NCBI RefSeq assembly: GCF_003234185.1 | Contig: NZ_QKSM01000001.1 | Coordinates: forward strand, 372,001 to 436,000 | DNA length: 64,000 nucleotides | Reading direction: 5' to 3' | From: Curtobacterium sp. MCSS17_008 | Lineage (GTDB): Bacteria > Actinomycetota > Actinomycetes > Actinomycetales > Microbacteriaceae | In this document: positions 11,321 to 25,002 of the stretch, in pieces | How the letters are laid out: every line of letters begins with the position of its first letter | Position numbering within the stretch: position 1 is the first letter of the stretch | Made by a program: the position numbers and the translations under genes | The notes under the pieces: model-generated | What the model was told of the DNA's origin: nothing | Database searches by the model: none | Seen by the model: the letters and a program-made list of their open reading frames with translations, nothing else

Positions 11321-12274
11321 TCACTCCCGGCCGAGATCTCGGTTCTTCACACGCACGGCGACGTCGGGCATCCCGCGGAGGAGGTTCGCCAACTCGGCGA
11401 CGACGGCGACCGAGCGGTGCTTGCCGCCGGTACAGCCGATGGCGATCGTAGCGTGTCTTTTGTTCTCGCGCTGGTAGCCGGCGAGCACGGGCTCGAGCAC
11501 GGCGGCGTAGCGCTCCACGAACGAGCGGGCTCCCGGCTGCGCGAGGACGTACTCCGAGACGGGGGCGTCGAGGCCCGTGTGCGGCCGCAGTTCCGGGACC
11601 CAGTAGGGGTTCGGGATGAAGCGGACGTCGGCGACCATGTCCGCGTCGGCGGGCAGCCCGTACTTGAACCCGAAGCTCATCAGCGTGACCTGCACGCCGA
11701 CGAAGTGGTCGTCGGCGAAGCGCTCGGTCACGCTGTTCGCGAGCTGGTGGATGTTGAGGTCCGAGGTGTCGATGACGACGTCGGATGCCTCGCGGAGGCC
11801 GGAGAGACGCGACCGCTCGAGCCCGATGCCGTCGAGGAGCGTCCCGTCGCCCTGCAGCGGGTGCGGCCGGCGGACCTGCTCGAACCGACGGACGAGCACC
11901 GCGTCCGTGGCCTCGAGGAACAGCACGCGCACGCGCGCGGACGTGCTCGCGCGCACCTGTTCGACCGCCTGTTCGGGGTCGGTGAAGAAGCGGCCGCCGC
12001 GGACGTCGACCACGGTGGCGATCTTCGGGATCTTCTCACCAGCACGGTCGGCGAGCTCGGTGAGCGGACCGAGCATCTGCGTGGGCAGGTTGTCGACGAC
12101 GTACCAGCCGAGGTCCTCGAGAGCCTTGCCGACCGTCGACCGGCCCGCTCCGGACATGCCCGTGACGATGAGGATGTCGTGCTGCTGCGACGCGGTGGTC
12201 GTGGCGTCGCGGGCGTGGTCGTCGTCGCGGGCGTGGTCGTCGTCGCGGGCGTGGTCGTCGCTCGTGTCGCTCAT
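11321..12274 (-). CDS. rapZ: RNase adapter / nucleotide-binding protein RapZ
   Basis: RapZ (YvcJ) family proteins bind nucleotides; in E. coli RapZ links glucosamine-6-phosphate supply to small-RNA decay, but the actinobacterial role is unclear. The 317-residue product has the P-loop GMSGAGRST at about residues 39-47 and WYVVDNLP shortly after. C-terminal [10 protein letters not shown] is the other hallmark. It is longer than usual because of an N-terminal acidic/histidine tail with three perfect DDHARD repeats, encoded by an 18-bp tandem repeat. Position between uvrC and whiA is conserved. Confidence 0.92.
   Translation of the reverse strand: MSDTSDDHARDDDHARDDDHARDATTTASQQHDILIVTGMSGAGRSTVGKALEDLGWYVVDNLPTQMLGPLTELADRAGEKIPKIATVVDVRGGRFFTDPEQAVEQVRASTSARVRVLFLEATDAVLVRRFEQVRRPHPLQGDGTLLDGIGLERSRLSGLREASDVVIDTSDLNIHQLANSVTERFADDHFVGVQVTLMSFGFKYGLPADADMVADVRFIPNPYWVPELRPHTGLDAPVSEYVLAQPGARSFVERYAAVLEPVLAGYQRENKRHATIAIGCTGGKHRSVAVVAELANLLRGMPDVAVRVKNRDLGRE
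12206..12259. repeat. 18-bp tandem repeat, three perfect copies, in rapZ
   Basis: Unit GTCGCGGGCGTGGTCGTC occurs three times without mismatch (12206-12223, 12224-12241, 12242-12259). It is in frame and encodes three DDHARD units near the RapZ N-terminus. Copy number is likely to vary between strains. Confidence 0.9.
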
Positions 12275-12413
12275 GTGTGGGAGGGCTCCGTCGTGGCGGC
12301 CCGGGCCACGGCCCGGGGAGGTCTCGGCTGCGTCCAGGCTATCGCCCGCGCGCTGGACGGCGCAGGGCCGACGCCGGGTGGCGGCGCCGGTCCTGCACCC
12401 TCCGGCGACGGCG

Positions 12414-14570
12414 TCACCGCGGGCGGTGCGGGCCGTCGTCGGTCACGTCCGGTACGCGGACGGGGCCCGCCGGACGGGAGGAGCGGTCCGGCTCCGCCCC
12501 GTCGGTGGCACCGGGTGCGCTGGCCGGCGCCTCCGCCCTGGCTCGCGCGTCCGCGCTGGCCGGCGCGTCTGCGCCGGCTGGCTCGTCCGCGCCGGCTGGC
12601 TCGTCCGCGCTGGTCGGCTCGTCCGCGCCGGCAGTGGGAGCGCTGGGGGTGGGAGCGCTGGAGTCCGGTGCGCTCTGCGGCGCCTGCGCCAGCTTCGCGA
12701 CCACCGCCGCAGCAGTGGCGGGACCGACGCCGTTCACCTCGGCGATCTGCTCCGCCGTCGCGTCGCGCAGGCGTGCCACCGAACCGAAGTGTTTCAGCAG
12801 CGCGTTCACCCGTGTCGGCCCGAGCCCCGGGATCTCCGACAGCTGCGATCGGACGTCCCGCTTCCGCCTGGTGCGCTGGTGGGTGATGGCGAACCGGTGC
12901 GCCTCGTCACGGATCCGCTGGATGAGGAACAGCGCCTCCGAGTTCCGCGGCATGATCACCGGGAAGTCGTCGTCGGGCAGCCAGAGCTCCTCGAGCCGCT
13001 TCGCGATGCCGACGAGCGCGATGTCGTGCACACCCGCCTCGTCCATCGCCCGCTTCGCCGCCTGCACCTGCGGTTGCCCGCCGTCGACGATGAGGAGCTG
13101 CGGCCGGTAGGCGAACCGCTTCGTGGGCTTCGTGCCCTCGACCACGTCGTCGCTCGTGGCGTCCGGGACGTCCGGCACCGCGGCGTCCTCGTCGAGCCGT
13201 GCGAGCCGCCGCGACAGCACCTGGTACATGCTGTCGGTGTCGTCCGTCGTCTCGGCGATGGTGTACCGGCGGTACTGGTCCTTGCGGGGCAGACCGTCCT
13301 CGAACACCACCATCGAGGCCACGACGTTCGTGCCCTGCAGGTGCGAGATGTCGTAGCACTCCATGCGGAGCGGGGCGTCGGTCATGCCGAGCGCGTCCTG
13401 GATGTCCGCCAGCGCTGCCGAGCGGGTCGTGTAGTCGGCGCTCCGCTTCGTCTTGTAGAGCATGAGCGCCTGCGCCGCGTTCTGCGCCGCGGTGCGAGCG
13501 AGGCCCGCTCGGTCGCCCCGCTGCGCGGTGCTGAGCTTCGTACCGCGACCGCCGCGGCGCTCGCTGAGCCACTGCTGCAGCGCTTCGGCGTCCTCGGGCA
13601 GTTCGGGGACGACGACCTCGCGCGGCGGCTCCTCGGTCGACGCGTACTGGCCCTGCACGATCTGCTCGATGAGGTCGCCCGTGCTGATGTCGAGCTCCTT
13701 GTCGACCACCCAGCCACGGACACCGCGGATGCGGCCCCCGCGGACGGAGAACAGCTGCACGGCCGCGGCGAGCTCGTCCTCGGCCACGCCGAACAGGTCG
13801 AGGTCGACCGAGTCACGGAGCACCACGGCCGACTTCTCGAGCACCGCCTCGAGGGCACCGACCTGGTCCCGGTAGCGCGCGGCCTGCTCGTACTGCATCG
13901 CATCCGCGGAGGCCGCCATGCGCTGCCGGAGCTCGGTGATGACCCGGCGGTCGTAGCTGGACATGAAGCGGACGAACTGGTCGACGATCGCGCGGTGCTC
14001 GGCGATCGAGACCTTCTGCGAGCATGGCCCGCCGCACTTGCCGATCTGGCCCGGGAAGCACGGCTTGCCGGTCTGCATCGCCTTCTTGTACGACGAGTCC
14101 GAGCAGGTCCGGATCGGGAACACCTTGATCATCAGGTCGATGGTGTCGTGCACCGCCCAGATCTTCGGGTACGGCCCGAAGTACTTCGCGCCCTTGATCT
14201 TGCGGTTCCGCGTCACCATCACCCGCGGCGATTCCTCGCCGAGGGTGATCGCCATGTACGGGTACGACTTGTCGTCCCGGAACTTGACGTTGAACGGCGG
14301 GTCGAACTCCTTGATCCAGGTGTACTCGAGCTGCAGTGCCTCGATCTCAGAGCCGACCGTGGTCCACTCGACGCTCCGCGCCGTGAGCACCATGCGTCGG
14401 GTGCGCTCGTGCAGCGTCGGCAGCGGGGCGAAGTAGTTGCTCAGCCGGGCACGGAGGTTCTTCGCCTTGCCGACGTAGAGCACCCTCCCGGCCTCGTCAC
14501 GCCACCGGTAGACGCCCGGATCGGTCGGGATCTCCCCCGCCTTCGGCCGCCAGGAGACGGTGTCCGACAC
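12414..14570 (-). CDS. uvrC: Excinuclease ABC subunit C
   Basis: UvrC makes the two incisions in nucleotide excision repair. The 718-residue protein starts at a GTG (14570) directly after the uvrA stop. The N-terminal GIY-YIG nuclease shows PGVYRW and [18 protein letters not shown]. The UvrB-binding region follows near residue 200, then the RNase H-like C-terminal nuclease with [12 protein letters not shown], and helix-hairpin-helix motifs ([26 protein letters not shown]). About 80 extra C-terminal residues are a low-complexity Ala/Glu/Asp/Pro tail built from an 18-bp minisatellite, which explains the unusual length. Confidence 0.96.
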   Translation of the reverse strand: MSDTVSWRPKAGEIPTDPGVYRWRDEAGRVLYVGKAKNLRARLSNYFAPLPTLHERTRRMVLTARSVEWTTVGSEIEALQLEYTWIKEFDPPFNVKFRDDKSYPYMAITLGEESPRVMVTRNRKIKGAKYFGPYPKIWAVHDTIDLMIKVFPIRTCSDSSYKKAMQTGKPCFPGQIGKCGGPCSQKVSIAEHRAIVDQFVRFMSSYDRRVITELRQRMAASADAMQYEQAARYRDQVGALEAVLEKSAVVLRDSVDLDLFGVAEDELAAAVQLFSVRGGRIRGVRGWVVDKELDISTGDLIEQIVQGQYASTEEPPREVVVPELPEDAEALQQWLSERRGGRGTKLSTAQRGDRAGLARTAAQNAAQALMLYKTKRSADYTTRSAALADIQDALGMTDAPLRMECYDISHLQGTNVVASMVVFEDGLPRKDQYRRYTIAETTDDTDSMYQVLSRRLARLDEDAAVPDVPDATSDDVVEGTKPTKRFAYRPQLLIVDGGQPQVQAAKRAMDEAGVHDIALVGIAKRLEELWLPDDDFPVIMPRNSEALFLIQRIRDEAHRFAITHQRTRRKRDVRSQLSEIPGLGPTRVNALLKHFGSVARLRDATAEQIAEVNGVGPATAAAVVAKLAQAPQSAPDSSAPTPSAPTAGADEPTSADEPAGADEPAGADAPASADARARAEAPASAPGATDGAEPDRSSRPAGPVRVPDVTDDGPHRPR
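12522..12629. repeat. 18-bp minisatellite, six copies, in the 3' end of uvrC
   Basis: Six adjacent 18-bp units start at 12522, 12540, 12558, 12576, 12594 and 12612. The best-conserved are near GGCTGGCTCGTCCGCGCC and encode ADEPAG-like hexapeptides in the UvrC tail. Divergence is higher in the outer units. Confidence 0.85.
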
Positions 14571-17588
<3,018 letters not shown>

Positions 17589-17596
17589 CGCAGACG

Positions 17597-17602
17597 ATTC
17601 TA
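17597..17602 (-). promoter_or_regulatory. Candidate -10 element of uvrA
   Basis: TAGAAT on the minus strand, 8 nt before the uvrA ATG, fits TANNNT and would place the transcription start at or next to the start codon. No clear -35 or LexA-type box is seen nearby. Confidence 0.45.
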
Positions 17603-17636
17603 CGAAGCAGGACCGACATCCGTCCGCGGTGCGGCT

Positions 17637-18540
17637 TCACGCGAGTGCGTCGAGAGCGAACGCGACGCCGGTGGCCCGCTCGCTCGCGGTCCAGAGCCGG
17701 GCCGCGGCGTTCCGGTCGTGCGCCCGGGGCCGCGCCGGGACGAGCGCCGGTGCCCCCGCGAACTGGAGCGGGCCACCGGGACCCCAGTACTCCCCCGACC
17801 GGACCTCGTCGCCGACGACGGCGTGCACGAGCGGCCGCGCTCCGGCGTCCTTGCCCTGCGCCACCCATCCCGAGCCGGCGCGCATCCACGCCGGCTCACG
17901 ACGGGTCGGCGCGATGGCCGGCCGTGGCGGAGCCGCGGCGTCGAGCGACAACCCGGGGTGGGCGACGATGCTGCGGACGTTCGAACCGGCGTCCCCGAGG
18001 CGCTGGGCGAGCTCGAAGCCGAACAGCATCACCGCGAGCTTGCTCCTGGCGTACTGCCGGTGTGACTCGTAGCGGCCGACCGCGAGCGGGTCGGACCGGT
18101 CGAGCGTCGCGAAACGGTGCGCGATCGACCCGAGGTGCACGACCCGACCGATGTCCTGGTCGAGCATCGGCAGGGCGAGCGCCGTCCAGGCGAAGTGTCC
18201 GAGGTGGTTCGTCCCCACCTGCAGTTCGAAGCCCTGCGCGGTCTCCTGCCGCTCGGCCGACCCGACGACGCCCGCGTTGTTCAGGAGCGCGTGGACCGGG
18301 CCCAGCTCGCCGAGTTCGTCGACGGCGGCGTGCACGCTGTCGAGGTCGGCCAGGTCGAGGTGCAGGTGCACGAGGTCCGCGTGGTCGACGTGTTCCCGGA
18401 CGCTCCGCGCGGCGGCTGCGCCACGCTCGGCGTTCCGCGTCGCGAGGACGACTCGGTGCCCCTGGGCGGCGAGCTGCTCGGCCGCGTGGTACCCGAGACC
18501 GGCACTCGCACCGGTCACGACGACGGTGCGTCGGTCGGCG

Positions 18541-18551
<11 letters not shown>
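17637..18551 (-). CDS. Short-chain dehydrogenase/reductase (SDR family)
   Basis: A 304-residue NAD(P)-dependent oxidoreductase of the SDR superfamily; the substrate is unknown. Visible hallmarks are the cofactor motif TGASAGLG (residues 13-20), NNAG at 91-94, the catalytic serine S142 in VVHLGSIAH, and Y167 and K171 in YARSK. The overall pattern resembles retinol dehydrogenase/WW-domain oxidoreductase-like members. The start at 18551 overlaps the end of uvrB by 11 nt, so translation is probably coupled to uvrB. It sits between uvrB and uvrA, an unexpected place for a metabolic enzyme; a role in repair is not implied by sequence. Confidence 0.88.
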
Positions 18552-20625
<2,074 letters not shown>

Positions 20626-20632
20626 GCGCTCA

Positions 20633-20638
20633 ACGGTA
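20633..20638 (-). promoter_or_regulatory. Candidate -10 element of uvrB
   Basis: TACCGT on the minus strand ends 7 nt before the uvrB ATG. It fits TANNNT and a leaderless arrangement; no Shine-Dalgarno sequence is visible, which supports this. Confidence 0.4.
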
Positions 20639-20679
20639 GTCGTGACCCCTGACACCCGCGGCCCTGATCGCCCACAGCA

Positions 20680-20710
20680 GAGCGGGCGACGGGGCCCGCC
20701 GAGCCCGCTC
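20680..20710 (-). terminator. Stem-loop at the coaE stop
   Basis: An 8-bp inverted repeat (20680-20687 with 20703-20710) overlaps the coaE stop codon and precedes uvrB. It is a possible weak terminator. Confidence 0.35.
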
Positions 20711-21311
20711 AGGACGCGATGCGCTGCCACACCGCGTCGGCGGACCGGACGGTGCCCTCGAGCGTCCCGGTGGCGTCGACGACGTGGTCGGCCAGCGACA
20801 ACCGTTCGGCGTCCGACGCCTGGGCCGCGACGCGTCGCTCGGCCTCGTCACGCGGCATCCCCCGGTGCTCCACGAGTCGTTCGACCCGCTGAGCGGCCGG
20901 GGCGTCGACCACGACGACCGCGTCGAACGAGATCGGCCGACTCCCCCGGGCCTCTGCCAGGAGCGGCACGTCGTACACGACCACGGCGTCGGGATCCGCT
21001 GCCGCGGCCGCGTCGAACGCCTGCTGCGCGAGACGCCAGACCTCCGGGTGCGTGATGCCCTCGAGGTCCTTCCGCGCCGCCGGGTCCGCGAAGACGATGC
21101 TGCCGAGCGCCGCGCGGTCGAGCGAGCCGTCGTCGGCGATCACACGGCTCCCGAAGCGTTCGGCGACCCGGGCGAGCCCCGGGCTGCCCGGCGCGACGGC
21201 CTGCCGGGCGAGCTGGTCGGCGTCGACCACGACGGCACCGTGATCCGCCCAGCGACGGGACACGGTGGACTTGCCCGCGGCGATGCCGCCTGTCAGACCG
21301 ATGATGCGCAC
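20709..21311 (-). CDS. coaE: Dephospho-CoA kinase
   Basis: Catalyses the last step of coenzyme A synthesis, phosphorylating the ribose 3'-hydroxyl of dephospho-CoA. The 200-residue product begins [16 protein letters not shown], with the P-loop at residues 8-16, then [12 protein letters not shown] and YDVPLLAE, both typical. The start is a GTG at 21311 lying 6 nt after TAGCCT, so a leaderless mRNA is likely. It lies between rpsA, which has its own terminator, and uvrB; the rpsA-coaE-uvrB order is conserved in actinobacteria. Confidence 0.95.
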   Translation of the reverse strand: MRIIGLTGGIAAGKSTVSRRWADHGAVVVDADQLARQAVAPGSPGLARVAERFGSRVIADDGSLDRAALGSIVFADPAARKDLEGITHPEVWRLAQQAFDAAAAADPDAVVVYDVPLLAEARGSRPISFDAVVVVDAPAAQRVERLVEHRGMPRDEAERRVAAQASDAERLSLADHVVDATGTLEGTVRSADAVWQRIAS

Positions 21312-21317
21312 ACGACC

Positions 21318-21323
21318 AGGCTA
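21318..21323 (-). promoter_or_regulatory. Candidate -10 element of coaE
   Basis: TAGCCT on the minus strand is followed by 6 nt and then the GTG start. It lies between the rpsA terminator and coaE, as an independent promoter should. Confidence 0.5.
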
Positions 21324-21358
21324 CCCAGGACCCCGCCGACCACCGCAGCCCGGGAACG

Positions 21359-21399
21359 CCGGAAGCCCGGCACCCCCTCCAGGAGTGCCGGGCTTCCGG
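21359..21399 (-). terminator. Terminator after rpsA
   Basis: Perfect 15-bp inverted repeat (21359-21373 with 21385-21399) around an 11-nt loop, beginning 19 nt after the rpsA stop on the minus strand. Confidence 0.8.
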
Positions 21400-21418
21400 T
21401 ACGGTGCGACCCGCTCGA

Positions 21419-22888
21419 TCAGTTGTTCGAGCTGAGCTTCTCGCGGAGCGCCGCGAGCGAGGCGTCGTCGGCCAGGGTGCCCTGACCGTTCGACTCGCTC
21501 GAGAACGAGGACGACGAGGAGCTCGACGCGGTGGCGGGGAGGTCGAAGCCACCCTGCGCCTCGTCGGCGATGGTCTTCGCGACCTGCGCCTTGTGGGCCT
21601 CCCAGCGCGACTGGGCGGCCGCGTACTGGCCCTCCCACTCGGTGCGCTGGGTGTCGTAGCCCTCGAGCCACTCGTTGGTCTCCGGGTCGAAGCCCTCGGG
21701 GTACTTGTAGTTGCCCTGCTCGTCGTACTCGGTCGGCATGCCGTAGAGCGCCGGGTCGAACTCGGTGCCCTCCGGGTCCACGCCTTCGTTGGCCTGCTTG
21801 AGGCTGAGCGAGATGCGGCGACGGTCGAGGTCGATGTCGATGATCTTGACGAAGACCTCGTCACCGACGGAGACGACCTGCTCGGCGAGCTCGACGTGCT
21901 TGTTCGAGAGCTCCGAGATGTGGACGAGACCCTCGATGCCGTCGGCGACGCGGACGAAGGCACCGAACGGCACGAGCTTCGTGACCTTGCCCGGTGCGAT
22001 CTGGCCGATCGCGTGGGTGCGGGCGAAGACCTGCCACGGGTCCTCCTGCGTGGCCTTGAGCGAGAGCGACACGCGCTCGCGGTCCAGGTCCACCTCGAGG
22101 ATCTCGACGGTGACCTCCTGGCCGACCTCGACGACCTCGCTGGCGTGCTCGATGTGCTTCCAGGAGAGCTCGGAGACGTGGACGAGACCGTCGACGCCGC
22201 CCAGGTCGACGAACGCACCGAAGTTGACGATCGACGACACGATGCCCTTGCGGACCTGGCCCTTGTGGAGGTTGTTGAGGAAGGTGGTGCGCGACTCGGA
22301 CTGCGTCTGCTCGAGCAGGGCGCGGCGCGAGAGGACCACGTTGTTGCGGTTCTTGTCGAGCTCCAGGATCTTCGCCTCGAGCTCCTGGCCCAGGTACGGG
22401 GTCAGGTCGCGGACGCGACGCAGCTCGATGAGCGAGGCCGGGAGGAAGCCACGGAGGCCGATGTCGACGATCAGACCGCCCTTGACGACCTCGATGACCG
22501 TACCGGTCACGACGCCGTCGGACTCCTTGATCTTCTCGACGTCGCCCCACGCACGCTCGTACTGCGCACGCTTCTTCGACAGGATGAGGCGGCCTTCCTT
22601 GTCCTCCTTCTGGAGGACCAGGGCCTCGACCTCGTCGCCGACCTCGACGACCTCGTTGGGGTCGACGTCGTGCTTGATCGAGAGCTCGCGCGAGGGGATG
22701 ACACCCTCGGTCTTGTACCCGACGTCGAGGAGGACCTCGTCGCGGTCGATCTTCACGACGGTGCCGGAGATGAGGTCTCCGTCGTTGAAGAACTTCAGGG
22801 TCTTCTCGACCTCGGCCAGGAAGTCATCAGCCGAGCCGATGTCGTTGATGGCGACCTGCTTGGGAGCCTTGGTCGTGGTGGTTGTCAT
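21419..22888 (-). CDS. rpsA: 30S ribosomal protein S1
   Basis: S1 binds mRNA near the start codon and aids initiation. I choose the ATG at 22888 (MTTTTTKAPKQVAIND), preceded by GGAG; a second ATG 24 nt upstream is less likely. The 489-residue product holds four consecutive S1 RNA-binding repeats: near GDLISGTVVKIDRDEVLLDVG, VVTGTVIEVVKGGLIVDIG, RKGIVSSIVNFGAFVDLGG and IAPGKVTKLVPFGAFVRV (each quoted in part). This is the short actinobacterial form rather than the six-repeat E. coli form. The acidic/serine-rich tail ends LREKLSSNN. It has a well-formed promoter, a leader of about 120 nt and a strong terminator. Confidence 0.95.
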   Translation of the reverse strand: MTTTTTKAPKQVAINDIGSADDFLAEVEKTLKFFNDGDLISGTVVKIDRDEVLLDVGYKTEGVIPSRELSIKHDVDPNEVVEVGDEVEALVLQKEDKEGRLILSKKRAQYERAWGDVEKIKESDGVVTGTVIEVVKGGLIVDIGLRGFLPASLIELRRVRDLTPYLGQELEAKILELDKNRNNVVLSRRALLEQTQSESRTTFLNNLHKGQVRKGIVSSIVNFGAFVDLGGVDGLVHVSELSWKHIEHASEVVEVGQEVTVEILEVDLDRERVSLSLKATQEDPWQVFARTHAIGQIAPGKVTKLVPFGAFVRVADGIEGLVHISELSNKHVELAEQVVSVGDEVFVKIIDIDLDRRRISLSLKQANEGVDPEGTEFDPALYGMPTEYDEQGNYKYPEGFDPETNEWLEGYDTQRTEWEGQYAAAQSRWEAHKAQVAKTIADEAQGGFDLPATASSSSSSSFSSESNGQGTLADDASLAALREKLSSNN

Positions 22889-22951
22889 GTAGAGATTGCT
22901 CCGAACGGACATGAGTCGGGCCGTGACGGCGAGGGAGCGACCCCCTGGTCC

Positions 22952-22968
22952 GCACCTGTCGCAGGTGC
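22952..22968 (-). other. Stem-loop in the rpsA leader
   Basis: Perfect 7-bp stem GCACCTG/CAGGTGC with a 3-nt loop, 64 nt upstream of the rpsA ATG, inside the predicted untranslated leader. It could be part of an autoregulatory S1-binding site; this is inference. Confidence 0.35.
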
Positions 22969-23013
22969 GAGCCGTCGCAGCGGTGTGTTGGTCGGCGCGG
23001 ATTGCGCCGATCG

Positions 23014-23043
23014 AGTCTAACCGCAGCGCGACGGCGCTGACAA
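23014..23043 (-). promoter_or_regulatory. Promoter of rpsA
   Basis: On the minus strand a -35 TTGTCA (23038-23043) and a -10 TAGACT (23014-23019) are separated by 18 nt. This is the best housekeeping promoter in the window and predicts a start near 23007. Confidence 0.65.
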
Positions 23044-23088
23044 CCGGGCGTGTCGCCGTGTGTCGCGGATCGGATCACGCGCCCGGGA

Positions 23089-23132
23089 CGGACGGGAGGC
23101 ACGTGGCGGCGCCGCCACGTGCCTCCCGTCCG
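23089..23132. repeat. Palindromic element, copy 3 (DUF885 gene-rpsA gap)
   Basis: Perfect 22-bp arms with no spacer (23089-23110 with 23111-23132), core GACGGGAGGCACGTGGCGGC. It starts 7 nt beyond the stop of the DUF885 gene on the minus strand, so it can terminate that gene ahead of the rpsA promoter. Confidence 0.85.
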
Positions 23133-23139
23133 TGGCGCG

Positions 23140-24819
23140 TCAGCCGAGCAGCGCGCTCCGCAGCGTGTCCAGACCGACCCCGCCGAGCGCGAGGGCGCGG
23201 TGGTGGAACGCCTTGAGGTCGAACGCCGCACCCTCGCGCGCCGCCAGCTCGTCGCGGATCGACTCCCAGACCCGCTGCCCGACCTTGTAGGACGGCGCCT
23301 GTCCCGGCCACCCGAAGTACCGGGCGACCTCGAACTGCACGAACTCCGGCGCCATGTTGACGTTGCGGCCCATGAAGTCGAGCGCGTACTCCCACGTCCA
23401 GCCGCCGCCGTCGGGGTTCGTCTTCTGCAGGTGCACACCGATGTCGAGCACCACACGGGCGGCGCGCATCCGCTGGCCGTCGAGCATGCCCAGGCGGTCG
23501 CCGTCGTCGTCGAGGAAGCCCAGCTGCTCCATCAGGCGCTCGGCGTAGAGCGCCCAGCCCTCGACGTGGCCGGACGGCCCCGCAAGCTGCCGACGCCACG
23601 TGTTGAGCTCGCCGCGGTTGTAGACCGCCTGACTGATCTGCAGGTGGTGGCCGGGGACGCCCTCGTGGTAGACGGTGGTCTTCTCGCGCCAGGTGCCGAA
23701 CTCGGTCACGCCCTGCGGCACGGACCACCACATGCGGCCCGCGCGCGAGAAGTCGTCGGAGGGGCCGGTGTAGTAGATGCCGCCCTCCTGCGTCGGGGCG
23801 ATCCGGCACTCGAGCCGCTTGATCGGGTCGGCGATGTCGAAGTACCTGCCGTCCATCGCGCGGATCGACTCGTCGCTCGTCTGCTGCATCCACTGCTGCA
23901 GGGCGTCCGTACCGTGCAGGATGCGGGCGGGGTCGGCGTCGAGGACCTCGATGGCGCGGGCGACCGAGGCTCCGGGCTCGATGCGGTCGGCGATGCGCTC
24001 CTGCTCGTCGCGCATGCGGGCGAGCTCCTCGATGCCCCACTCGTACGTCTCGTCGAGGTCCACGACGGCGCCGAGGAAGTGACGGGAGTGCAGCTCGTAG
24101 TCCTCGCGCCCGACCGCGTCGACGGGCGTCGCGAGCGGCAGCAGCTCGTGCTCCAGGAAGCCCCCGAGGGAACGGTAGGCCGCGGCGGCGACCTCGGCGC
24201 CGCGGACGAGCTCGGACCGCAGCGACTCCGGCAGCGGCGCACCGCCCTCGAGCGCGGCACCGTCGACGAGCTGACGGAAGAAACCGTCCTCGGCCCCGTT
24301 GCGCGCGGCCTGCTCGGCGATGAGCTCGACCTGGCGTCGTGCCGGCGTGACCTGCTCACGCGTGCCCTGGAGCAGGGTCTCGCGGTAGCCCTCCAGGGCG
24401 TCCGGCAGCGCGTGCAGGCGGCCGGCGACGTCCTGCCAGTCGTCCGTGGTCGCCGTCGGCATGAGGTCGAGGACGTCGCGCAACTCCTGCGCCGGACTCG
24501 CGATCACGTTGAGGTCGCGCAGGTGGAGCTTCCGCTCGTGCGACTCGACGACCAGGTCGAGCTCCGCCCCGAGGTCGGTCTTGGTCACCCGGTCGACGTC
24601 GTCCGTGGACTCGGCGGCGTCGAGAGCCCGGCGGGCGGTGCGTGCGGCGTCGGCGAGGGCGTCGGCGCCGGCGGGCGACGTGTCGCCGTAGCCGTCGGTG
24701 CGGCCGGGCACGCCGATGTAGGTGGCGATCGTGGGGTCGAGGTCGACGAGGGTGGACACCCAGTCCTCCGCGACGCGGTCGACGGCGGAGGGCTGGCGGA
24801 CGGGTCGGTCTTCGCTCAT
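23140..24819 (-). CDS. DUF885 family protein, putative metal-dependent hydrolase
   Basis: A 559-residue member of DUF885, a family predicted to be zinc-dependent peptidases or hydrolases; the substrate is not known. The key motif HEGVPGHHLQ in the C-terminal third is the putative metal-binding site. The rest is mostly helical and rich in acidic residues, with no signal peptide, so it is probably cytoplasmic. ATG at 24819 lies 6 nt after TAGGGT, with no Shine-Dalgarno sequence, suggesting a leaderless transcript. It stands alone between polA and rpsA, with a hairpin array upstream and a palindromic element downstream. Confidence 0.88.
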   Translation of the reverse strand: MSEDRPVRQPSAVDRVAEDWVSTLVDLDPTIATYIGVPGRTDGYGDTSPAGADALADAARTARRALDAAESTDDVDRVTKTDLGAELDLVVESHERKLHLRDLNVIASPAQELRDVLDLMPTATTDDWQDVAGRLHALPDALEGYRETLLQGTREQVTPARRQVELIAEQAARNGAEDGFFRQLVDGAALEGGAPLPESLRSELVRGAEVAAAAYRSLGGFLEHELLPLATPVDAVGREDYELHSRHFLGAVVDLDETYEWGIEELARMRDEQERIADRIEPGASVARAIEVLDADPARILHGTDALQQWMQQTSDESIRAMDGRYFDIADPIKRLECRIAPTQEGGIYYTGPSDDFSRAGRMWWSVPQGVTEFGTWREKTTVYHEGVPGHHLQISQAVYNRGELNTWRRQLAGPSGHVEGWALYAERLMEQLGFLDDDGDRLGMLDGQRMRAARVVLDIGVHLQKTNPDGGGWTWEYALDFMGRNVNMAPEFVQFEVARYFGWPGQAPSYKVGQRVWESIRDELAAREGAAFDLKAFHHRALALGGVGLDTLRSALLG

Positions 24820-24825
24820 GCCCCG

Positions 24826-24831
24826 ACCCTA
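24826..24831 (-). promoter_or_regulatory. Candidate -10 element of the DUF885 gene
   Basis: TAGGGT on the minus strand followed by 6 nt and the ATG at 24819. The spacing matches that of a leaderless mRNA. Confidence 0.5.
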
Positions 24832-24898
24832 CCGAGCGGCACCGCCCGGGCGGGGGTGGTGACGTCGAGACGGGTGCGTGGACGTGAGACGCGCTCCG

Positions 24899-24991
24899 CC
24901 CGCCGAGACGCCGCCGGATCCGACGGCGTCTCGGCGGCAGCGCGGCGTCTCGGCGGCAGCTCGGCGTCTCGGCGGCAGCGCGGCGTCTCGG
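24899..24991. repeat. 19-bp tandem repeats forming a multi-arm hairpin after polA
   Basis: Unit CGGCGTCTCGGCGGCAGCG occurs at 24924-24942, 24943-24961 and 24962-24980, with a partial fourth copy to 24991. A single complementary arm (24899-24913) pairs over 15 bp with the first copy, and nearly as well with the others. On the minus strand this follows the polA stop and probably acts as its terminator. Confidence 0.75.
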
Positions 24992-25002
24992 GCAGACGGG
25001 GC

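Noticed and set aside
20626..20708. LexA/SOS box for uvrB, and likewise for uvrA (17589-17636)
   Set aside because: No sequence close to the actinobacterial box CGAAC-N4-GTTCG is visible in either upstream region.
24924..24991. Possible CRISPR-like array after polA
   Set aside because: The units are directly adjacent 19-mers without spacers, and no cas genes are nearby.
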